Below are positions 1-6,086 of a DNA stretch of 64,000 nt, piece after piece. A program made the position numbers and the translations under genes. The stretch comes from Acidimicrobiales bacterium (GTDB lineage Bacteria > Actinomycetota > Acidimicrobiia > Acidimicrobiales > DATDAH01), in assembly GCA_016794585.1 (NCBI GenBank), contig JAEUJM010000041.1, positions 1 through 64,000 of the forward strand. Reading direction: 5' to 3'. The notes beneath the pieces are model-generated. The model saw only the letters and a program-made list of their open reading frames with translations, made no database searches and had not been told where the DNA came from. Each line of letters opens with the position of its first letter. Positions within the stretch are counted from its first letter, which is position 1.

Positions 1-123
1 ACCACCGCCGCAACCGAGCTCGGCACCCACCCATCGCGCATCAGCGAACTCGAACGAGGCACCCGCCGACCCCGCGAGCTCGAACACCGCTACCGCACCT
101 GGCTCGACCAACAAGCCTCTTGA
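1..123 (+). CDS. C-terminal fragment of a helix-turn-helix protein (possibly a transposase tail)
   Basis: The frame is open from base 1 to a TGA at 121-123, giving 40 residues. The peptide has an XRE-like HTH signature (ELGTHPSRISELERG) followed by a basic stretch and ends RTWLDQQAS. Tails of this kind occur on some actinobacterial transposases as well as on ordinary DNA-binding proteins; the N-terminal part lies outside the window, so the family cannot be fixed. The perfect inverted repeat about 95 bases downstream fits a mobile-element edge but does not prove it. Confidence 0.5.
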   Translation, partial: TTAATELGTHPSRISELERGTRRPRELEHRYRTWLDQQAS

Positions 124-217
124 CCATTCATAGGAGCATCACCGACGGCGGAACCTTGTCTGCGGCGAAGCCATAGGCGGCCGTCGCCGTCAGGCCGGTC
201 TTGCGGCGCACGGTGGA

Positions 218-264
218 TTCTTTGGACCGTTGACCGCGCTCAGCGCGGTCAACGGTCCAAAGAA
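218..264. repeat. Perfect 23-bp inverted repeat with a 1-nt centre
   Basis: Left arm 218-240 and right arm 242-264 are exact reverse complements around C241. The arms begin TTCTTTGGACCG. No T-tract follows, so it is not a typical intrinsic terminator. It sits between the HTH fragment and the 3' end of the PHP gene. It could form a cruciform or be the end of a mobile element. Confidence 0.85.
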
Positions 265-346
265 CGAGACCCTTCCACCGATGGGCGGCCATACGTCACC
301 GCCGCCGCCGCCGGCCCGGCGTTCGGTCAACCCCGCCGCCGCCGCT

Positions 347-1375
347 TCAGGCGTCGGCGTGGGAGGCGGTCCAGGCCAGCAGGTCGTCGGCGGCCCAGGT
401 GTTGACGATCTCGTCGACGGCGATGTCGTGCGCCGCTGCCTTGTCGCAGCCGAAGTTCTGCCACTCGAGCTGGCCGGGGGCGTGGGCGTCGGTGTCGATG
501 CTGATCTTGCAGCCCCACTCGAGGGCGAGGTCGAGCAGGTCGTCGGGCGGGTCCTGGCGCTCGGGGCGGCAGTTGATCTCGACGGCCTTGTCGAAGCGGG
601 CGCACGCGGCGAACACGATCTCGGCGTCGAAGTCGGAGGGCGGCCGTCCCCGGCCCACCACCTTGCGGCCCGTGCAGTGCCCCAGGATGTCGGTGTGGGG
701 GCTGGCCATGGCCAACACCATGCGCTGGGTCATCAGTTGGGGTTCCATGCGCAGCTTGGAGTGCACCGAGGCCACGACGACGTCGAGGCGGGCGAGCAGG
801 TCTTCGTCCTGGTCGAGGGTGCCGTCCTCGAGGATGTCGACCTCGATGCCGGTCAGGATGCGGAACGGGGCCAGCTCGGCGTTGAGGGCCTCGATCTCGT
901 CGAGTTGGGCCAGCAGGCGGTCCCGGTTGAGCCCGTGGGCCACGGTGAGGCGGGGGGAGTGGTCGGTCATCACGAGGTACTCGTGGCCGAGGGCCTGAGC
1001 CGTAGCGGCCATGTCGGCGATGGGCGCCCCGCCGTCGGACCAGTGCGAGTGCAGGTGGCAGTCCCCTCGCAGCGCCTCCCGGATGTCACGGCCCGCTCCG
1101 AGGGGGACGACCGTGGACTCCTCGAGCTTGCGCTGGTACTCGGGCACGAGGCCCTTCGCCGCCTCGGCGATGGCGGTGCCGGTGGAGTCGCCGATGCCGT
1201 CGAGCTCGGTGAGGGTGCCGGCGGCGGCCCGTCGGGCGATCTCGTCGTCGCCCAGCTCACGCACGATGTCGGCCGCCTTCTGGAAGGCCCGCACCTTCTG
1301 CGACGGCTGGAGGCCCCGGTCGAGCAGGTAGACGATGCGGTCGAGCGCCTCGGCCGGCGCCAGCGGCTCGGTCAC
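347..1375 (-). CDS. PHP-domain phosphoesterase, PolX-like without the polymerase core
   Basis: 342 residues from a GTG start. Residues about 5-95 resemble the helix-hairpin-helix region of family X polymerases (AEALDRIVYLLD, then LTELDGIGDSTG). Residues about 103-342 form a PHP domain with the expected metal ligands: CHLHSHWSDG, MTDHS, GIEVDIL, SVHSKL, GHCTGR and DTDAHAP. Bacterial PolX joins polymerase and PHP parts; here the nucleotidyltransferase core is absent, so a stand-alone metal-dependent phosphatase or exonuclease is more likely than a polymerase (inference). The start overlaps the stop of a small upstream ORF in a GTGA junction, suggesting coupled translation. Confidence 0.85.
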   Translation of the reverse strand: MTEPLAPAEALDRIVYLLDRGLQPSQKVRAFQKAADIVRELGDDEIARRAAAGTLTELDGIGDSTGTAIAEAAKGLVPEYQRKLEESTVVPLGAGRDIREALRGDCHLHSHWSDGGAPIADMAATAQALGHEYLVMTDHSPRLTVAHGLNRDRLLAQLDEIEALNAELAPFRILTGIEVDILEDGTLDQDEDLLARLDVVVASVHSKLRMEPQLMTQRMVLAMASPHTDILGHCTGRKVVGRGRPPSDFDAEIVFAACARFDKAVEINCRPERQDPPDDLLDLALEWGCKISIDTDAHAPGQLEWQNFGCDKAAAHDIAVDEIVNTWAADDLLAWTASHADA

Positions 1376-1674
1376 GACGTCACCCCGGGCGCGGTGGTCA
1401 ACCCGCCGATTCCCGAGTGTTCGCCGGCCGCACGGTCTGTCGGTCGACCGCTCCCACCGGCGACGAGGACCTCGGTCGCCGCACGGGTGGTCGGGCGAGC
1501 GGACGCACCGGCCCCTGCGGCCGCGCCGGCGGTCGGTCGGGCGCCGCCACCGGTTGCGTCTGCTGTCCTGACCGGGTCGGCGGCATCGCTGGCACGGTTG
1601 GTCGACGAATGCCCGTCCGTGGCTACGACGGCTGCACGGTCAGGCGTCGGCATCGCCACGGTCGCTTGGTCCAT
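1372..1674 (-). CDS. Possible small Ala/Thr-rich protein upstream of the PHP gene
   Basis: A 100-codon ORF, disordered in composition (Ala, Thr, Gly, Pro, Arg), with no recognisable domain. Two features argue that it is real: its ATG lies 8 nt after a TAGGGT box, the spacing seen at many leaderless starts here, and its TGA overlaps the GTG of the PHP gene by 4 nt. Against it, the composition is what chance ORFs in GC-rich DNA give. If it is not a gene, 1376-1711 is simply the divergent ychF/PHP promoter region. Confidence 0.3.
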   Translation of the reverse strand: MDQATVAMPTPDRAAVVATDGHSSTNRASDAADPVRTADATGGGARPTAGAAAGAGASARPTTRAATEVLVAGGSGRPTDRAAGEHSGIGGLTTAPGVTS

Positions 1675-1682
1675 TGGGGTCG

Positions 1683-1688
1683 ACCCTA
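1683..1688 (-). promoter_or_regulatory. -10 box (TAGGGT) for the small ORF and PHP gene
   Basis: TAGGGT on the minus strand ends 8 nt before the ATG at 1674. It is divergent from, and 11 bp away from, the ychF box. Confidence 0.4.
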
Positions 1689-1699
1689 CCGGCGGCCGG

Positions 1700-1705
1700 T
1701 ACGGT
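1700..1705 (+). promoter_or_regulatory. -10 box (TACGGT), leaderless ychF
   Basis: Six bases (CCGAGG) separate the hexamer from the ychF ATG at 1712, so transcription would start at or next to the start codon. Confidence 0.6.
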
Positions 1706-1711
1706 CCGAGG

Positions 1712-2788
1712 ATGGAGAGATTCGGGTTCGTCGGCCTTCCCAACGCGGGGAAGTCGTCGCTCTACAACGCCCTCGCCGGCGGCGGCGCCCTCGCCGCCCC
1801 GTACGCGTTCGCCACCACCGACCCCAACGTGGGCGTGGCCAAGGTCTTCGACGAGCGCCTCGACAAGCTCGCCGAGATGAGCCAGTCGAAGAACGTGATC
1901 AGCGCCGCCGTGCAGTTCACCGACATCGGCGGCCTGGTCGAGGGCGCCAGCAAGGGCGAGGGTCTGGGCAACCGCTTCCTGGGCGGCATCCGCGAGGTCG
2001 ACGCAATCGTCTACGTGCTGCGGGCCTTCGCCGACGCCGACGTGCCCGGCCCGACCGACCCGCTCGAGCACCTCCGCATCGTCGAGCTCGAGCTCACCCT
2101 CGCCGACCTCGAGACCGTCGAGGCGCAGATCGAGCGGAAGCGCAAGGCCTCGAAGCTCGACAAGTCACTGGTCGACGAGGTCCGCGCCCTCGACGCGGTC
2201 CACGCCGTGCTGGCGGAGGGCACCCCTCTCTACCGCAGCGACGTGAAGGCGGCCGACCGCGAGCTGCTGCACTCCTACTGGTTGCTCACCAACAAGCCCG
2301 TGCTGGCCGTGGTCAACGTCGACGAGGAGCAGCTCGAGCACATCGAGGACGTCGTGGCGCCCGTCATCGCCGAGCTGGGCGACGACGCCCCCGTGTTCGG
2401 AGCCTGTGTGCAGCTCGAGGCCGAGGCGGCGCTGCTCGACCCCGACGAGCGCACCGAGATGCTCGAGGCGCTCGGGCTCGGCGAAGGGGCCCTGCCCCGC
2501 TTCGTGCGGGCCGCCTACAACGCGCTCGGCCTGCGCACGTTCTTCACCACCGGCGAGAAGGAGTCCCGGGCGTGGACGTTCCGGGCCGGGTCGAAGGCCC
2601 CCGAGTGCGCCGGCGTGATCCACACCGACTTCCAGCGGGGCTTCATCCGGGCCGAGGTCATTCACTGGGACGAGCTGCTCGAGGCCGGCGGCTGGCACCA
2701 GGCCCGAGACATCGGCAAGCTCCGTGTCGAGGGCAAGGAGTACGTCGTGGAGGACGGCGACGTCATGGAGTTCCGCTTCAACGTCTGA
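1712..2788 (+). CDS. ychF: Redox-regulated ATPase YchF/OLA1
   Basis: 358 residues, near the family length of about 363. The P-loop GLPNAGKS is at residues 8-15, the G3-type DIGG at about 71-74, and a TGS-like domain fills the C-terminus (about 275-358, ending EFRFNV). YchF is an Obg-family protein that prefers ATP and binds ribosomes; it is linked to stress responses. The ATG at 1712 was chosen because the family begins with exactly this MxxFGFVGLPNAGKS segment and because it lies just after a TACGGT box; the frame stays open far upstream but that part is low-complexity. Confidence 0.97.
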   Translation: MERFGFVGLPNAGKSSLYNALAGGGALAAPYAFATTDPNVGVAKVFDERLDKLAEMSQSKNVISAAVQFTDIGGLVEGASKGEGLGNRFLGGIREVDAIVYVLRAFADADVPGPTDPLEHLRIVELELTLADLETVEAQIERKRKASKLDKSLVDEVRALDAVHAVLAEGTPLYRSDVKAADRELLHSYWLLTNKPVLAVVNVDEEQLEHIEDVVAPVIAELGDDAPVFGACVQLEAEAALLDPDERTEMLEALGLGEGALPRFVRAAYNALGLRTFFTTGEKESRAWTFRAGSKAPECAGVIHTDFQRGFIRAEVIHWDELLEAGGWHQARDIGKLRVEGKEYVVEDGDVMEFRFNV

Positions 2789-2935
2789 GGCGGCGGCGTG
2801 GGCGGGCAGGCCGTCATCGCAGAATGGGGTGCGCCGACCTCTCACCGGGCACGCGGCGACGAGCCGTCGGGTCCTCCATCTCGCTTCTCGCGGCCGAAGG
2901 GTCGGGGCGTCTCGCGCCGGCCGCGCCGCCGGCCG

Positions 2936-3829
2936 TCAGCCCACGCGGGCGGACTGGCCGCCGTCGACCGCCAAGACGACGCCGGTGATGAACGCCGACT
3001 CGTCGGACGCGAGGAAGAGTGCGGCGTTGGCCACGTCCCAGGCCGTGCCCTGCCGGCCGATCGGCACCGCCGCGGCCCGGGCGGCGGCGATGGGGGCGCG
3101 GTCACCGTCGCCCATCCGGGCCACCGCGTCGACGGCCATCGGCGTGTCGATGAAGCCCGGCATGATGGCGTTGGCCCGCACCCCGTACTTGGCGTTGGTC
3201 ATGGCGAGGTTCTGGGTGAGGGCGTTCACGCCGGCCTTCGCCAGCTTGTAGGCGGTGAGGCCGCCGGCGGACGCGACCGCGGCCAGCGAGGAGATGTTGA
3301 CGATGGCCCCGTTCCCGCTCCGGCGCAGCTCAGGGACGGCGGCCCGGCAGGTGCGCCACATGGCTCGGAGGCTGACGTCCATGATGCGGTCGTAGGCCTC
3401 GTCGGTCAGGTGGTGCGGCGGCGCGTCGCCGGCGCCGATGCCGACGTTGTTGTGCAGGACGTCGAGGCGGCCGTGGGCCTCGATGGCCGCGGCCACGACC
3501 CGGTCCGGCCCGTCGTCGGCGGCGATGTCGACCACCACCTGGACCGGATCGGTGCCCGTGAGCCGGGCGGTCTCGGCGAGGCTGGCGGCGTCTCGGTCGG
3601 CGAGCACGAGCAGGGCGCCCTCCCGGGCGAACGTGAGGGCCACCGCCCGGCCGTTGCCCACGGTCTCGCCCTCGGTCTGGCCGGCGCCGACGACGAGGGC
3701 CACCCGACCCTCGAGGCGACCGCCGCCGGACCGCCCGCCGTCGGCCCGCGCCGCCGGCGGGTCTGCCTGGTCGAACGAAGCGCCATCCGAGCGCTCCCCC
3801 TCGGGCCCTGCGCCTGCGAGTCGTCCCAT
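2936..3829 (-). CDS. SDR-family NAD(P)-dependent oxidoreductase
   Basis: 297 residues. After a roughly 38-residue Gly/Asp/Ala-rich N-terminus comes a classical Rossmann domain: LVVGAGQTEGETVGNG in place of the usual TGxxxGIG, DIAADD, a NNVG motif, then NISS and YKLAK (catalytic Ser, Tyr and Lys present), ending in the C-terminal GGQSARVG. The unusual dinucleotide loop (GAGQTEGETVGNG) marks a subgroup rather than a defect. The start is set by GGGAGG seven bases before the ATG. The substrate cannot be told from sequence; the gene stands alone, convergent with ychF. Confidence 0.9.
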   Translation of the reverse strand: MGRLAGAGPEGERSDGASFDQADPPAARADGGRSGGGRLEGRVALVVGAGQTEGETVGNGRAVALTFAREGALLVLADRDAASLAETARLTGTDPVQVVVDIAADDGPDRVVAAAIEAHGRLDVLHNNVGIGAGDAPPHHLTDEAYDRIMDVSLRAMWRTCRAAVPELRRSGNGAIVNISSLAAVASAGGLTAYKLAKAGVNALTQNLAMTNAKYGVRANAIMPGFIDTPMAVDAVARMGDGDRAPIAAARAAAVPIGRQGTAWDVANAALFLASDESAFITGVVLAVDGGQSARVG

Positions 3830-3925
3830 GTCGGTGCCTCCCTGGCGGCGCCGGTCGTCGCTGCCGACGACATCGTGGCCCACCTGCGCGTTGCACATCG
3901 GCGGCGGAGGGGCCAGAGTCACCGC

Positions 3926-4255
3926 GTGCCCTGGCTGCTGCGCGACGACAAGGTGTTGGCCAGCCTCGACGTCGCCGACACCGCGCGGCTGCGCAGCCGC
4001 GGCCTGCTGGGTCGCGACGGCATCGACGGCGCCCTCTTGCTGCGCCCGGCGCGGGCCGTGCACACCGTGCGCATGCGCTTCCCGATCGACGTGGCGTACT
4101 GCGACGCCGACCTCGTCGTCCTGCGCACCGCCCACATGGCGCCCAACCGGATCGGGCGCCCGTGCCTGAAGGCGCGGTGCGTCATCGAGGCCGAGGCCGG
4201 CTCCTTCGAGCGCTGGGGCGTCGCCCCCGGCGTGCAGCTGGAGGTGCGGGCGTGA
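3926..4255 (+). CDS. DUF192 family protein
   Basis: 109 residues from GTG, spanning a DUF192 domain: RGLLGRDG, RAVHTVRMRFPIDVAYCD, VIEAEAGSFERWGV. DUF192 proteins are small and of uncertain function, often secreted or linked to membrane processes; this copy has no signal peptide in the chosen frame. It is divergent from the SDR gene, with about 96 bases between starts. Confidence 0.85.
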   Translation: MPWLLRDDKVLASLDVADTARLRSRGLLGRDGIDGALLLRPARAVHTVRMRFPIDVAYCDADLVVLRTAHMAPNRIGRPCLKARCVIEAEAGSFERWGVAPGVQLEVRA

Positions 4256-4485
4256 CCGTGACGACGGTGCCGGCGATCGCGGCTGGTCTCCGTACTGCCC
4301 CCGCCGTGGGCGCGGCCGCGACGGGACGAGGGTGCTCGTCGTCGCCGAGCGCGGACACGGGACCGGCTCACTTCCTCGATTCTCGCCGTTGGACGGAGTC
4401 GGCGCCGCCCCCTCGCCGCGGGCCGGAGGGGGTCGAAGTCCGGACACCGACCGGCGAGTCGCTCCGATCCATCCGCCGTCGGCGC

Positions 4486-4761
4486 TCAGGTGGGCGGGAG
4501 GGGCGGGTGCTCGTGCTGGGGAGGACCGCCGTGGCGCCGCAGCGCGCCGACGAGGCCGACGAGCGCCACCGCCGCCCACGTCGCGTTCAGAAGGAGGAAG
4601 CCCCACTGCGCGCTGGCCACCGCCGTGACGGCCAGCAGGGACGCCCCCACCAGGTTGGTGACGAGGTACGGGATGCTCTCGGTCGACCAGCGCCCCAGCT
4701 GCGCGGCGGCGAAGCCGGCGAGCACGAGCAGGGCGCCGACGATCTGGACGGTGGTGGACAT
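4486..4761 (-). CDS. Small membrane protein, CBU_0592-like
   Basis: 91 residues with three predicted hydrophobic segments (about 5-22, 33-50, 55-75) and a polar Pro/His-rich tail (HGGPPQHEHPPLPPT). The arrangement matches the CBU_0592-type transmembrane domain (QIVGALLVLAGFAAAQ, then YLVTNLVGASLL). Function is unknown. Its ATG overlaps the divergent rsmI ATG in the tetramer CATG, so neither gene has a 5' spacer of its own unless one starts further in. Confidence 0.75.
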   Translation of the reverse strand: MSTTVQIVGALLVLAGFAAAQLGRWSTESIPYLVTNLVGASLLAVTAVASAQWGFLLLNATWAAVALVGLVGALRRHGGPPQHEHPPLPPT

Positions 4762-5617
4762 GGCGGGCGCTGACGGTAGCGGGCCGGGGCGTGGCGCCCT
4801 CATCCTGGTGGCCACGCCCATCGGCAACCTGGGCGATCTCGCGCCCCGCGCCGTCGAGGCGCTGGCCTCGGCCGACGTCGTCGCCTGCGAGGACACCCGT
4901 CGCACCGGCCGCCTCCTCGAGCACGCCGGCGTGCGGGCGCCCCGCCTGCTCGTGGTGAACGACCACACCGAGCCCACCCAGGTGCGCACCGTGTTGGATC
5001 TGCTCGACGCCGGACGGCGCGTCGCCGTCGTCACCGATGCCGGCACCCCGGGCATCTCCGACCCCGGCGAGCGCCTGGTGGCGGCCGCGGCCAACGCCGG
5101 CCACGTCGTCGAGGTGGTGCCCGGCCCGTCGGCGGCCATCGCCGCCTTGGTGGCGAGCGGGCTGCCCGCGGGCCGGTTCTGCTTCGAAGGGTTCCTGCCG
5201 CGCAAGGGCTCGGGTCGCCGTGAGCGCCTGGTCGCCCTGGCGTCCGAGCCCCGCACCATGGTCTTCTACGAGGCGCCCCATCGGGTGGTGCGCACCCTGG
5301 CCGACCTGGCCGAGGCCCTCGGGCCCGCGCGCCGGGTGACCATCGCCCGCGAGCTGACCAAGCTCCACGAGGAGCTCTGGCGGGGCTCGCTCGAAGGTGC
5401 CCATGCCTGGGCGGAGGAGCATCCGCCTCGAGGCGAGTTCGTGCTGGTGGTGGCCGGCGCTCCCGCGGCGGCGCCGGCCGAGGACGCCGACATCGTCGCC
5501 GCGCTCGAGGCCGAGCTCGCCGGCGGCGCCTCCAAGCGGGACGCGGCGGCGAACGTCGCGGCGGCTCTCGGCGTGGCGAAGCGCCGCGCCTACGACCTCG
5601 CGGTGGCGCTCCCGTGA
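4760..5617 (+). CDS. rsmI: 16S rRNA (cytidine(1402)-2'-O)-methyltransferase
   Basis: 285 residues, the normal size. The tetrapyrrole-methylase fold signature is clear: LVATPIGNLGD near the N-terminus, ACEDTRRTGRLL, VTDAGTPGISDPG and VPGPSA for SAM binding, then FYEAPHR and ARELTKLHEE. The C-terminal region ends in the small helical module seen in RsmI (ASKRDAAANVAAALG). It 2'-O-methylates C1402 in the ribosomal decoding centre using SAM. The next gene overlaps it by 4 nt (GTGA). Confidence 0.96.
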   Translation: MAGADGSGPGRGALILVATPIGNLGDLAPRAVEALASADVVACEDTRRTGRLLEHAGVRAPRLLVVNDHTEPTQVRTVLDLLDAGRRVAVVTDAGTPGISDPGERLVAAAANAGHVVEVVPGPSAAIAALVASGLPAGRFCFEGFLPRKGSGRRERLVALASEPRTMVFYEAPHRVVRTLADLAEALGPARRVTIARELTKLHEELWRGSLEGAHAWAEEHPPRGEFVLVVAGAPAAAPAEDADIVAALEAELAGGASKRDAAANVAAALGVAKRRAYDLAVALP

Positions 5618-5988
5618 CGACGTCCCCGTCGTGGTCCTCCGCCCAGTGGCCGTGGGACGCGCCGCCGGCGCTCGAGGACGTCTACGACGAGGAGACCCTG
5701 GCCGCACTCGACGCGGGCGTCGAGCCCGAGCGCGAGGATCCTGGCACCGCCGCCGACGATGCGCCGACCGCGGCCCGGTGGCGGGGCTCGCTCGCCGGCG
5801 GCGCCGTCCTGGCCGGCATCGCCCTCGGTCTGAAGGAGGTCTTCGACCCCGAGCCTGATGGCGGGTCGATGATCGAGGTCGTCCGCGACACGGCCGCCGA
5901 GCCCGTCGACGGCGTCACCCTCTACTTCGTCCCCGACGACCCCCAGGCCACCGTGGCGGTCGTCCGCCGACCGGCCGGCGCCGCCTGA
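5614..5988 (+). CDS. Hypothetical protein coupled to rsmI
   Basis: 124 residues from GTG, overlapping the rsmI stop by 4 nt. The acidic N-terminal half contains SAQWPWDAPPALEDVYDEET; a weakly hydrophobic segment follows (GSLAGGAVLAGIALGLKEVF, about 59-78), then a short C-terminal beta-like stretch. I recognise no family. The overlap makes translation coupled to rsmI likely. Confidence 0.7.
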   Translation: MTTSPSWSSAQWPWDAPPALEDVYDEETLAALDAGVEPEREDPGTAADDAPTAARWRGSLAGGAVLAGIALGLKEVFDPEPDGGSMIEVVRDTAAEPVDGVTLYFVPDDPQATVAVVRRPAGAA

Positions 5989-6086
5989 CCCGCAGCCCAG
6001 TTCGCTAGACAGCTCTGTCCATTGTTGGACCCCGACGCCCCATGCGAGGATCCGGCGTCCCACGGCGTGGGGGAGCGGGAGGCTCG

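Noticed and set aside
230-1711. Long N-terminal extension of ychF (frame open from 230)
   Set aside because: The extension is antisense to the PHP gene and low in complexity; the YchF family starts at 1712 after a good -10 box.
3830-5707. Large minus-strand ORF upstream of the SDR start
   Set aside because: It is antisense to rsmI and DUF192 and has no domain; GGGAGG before 3829 sets the SDR start.
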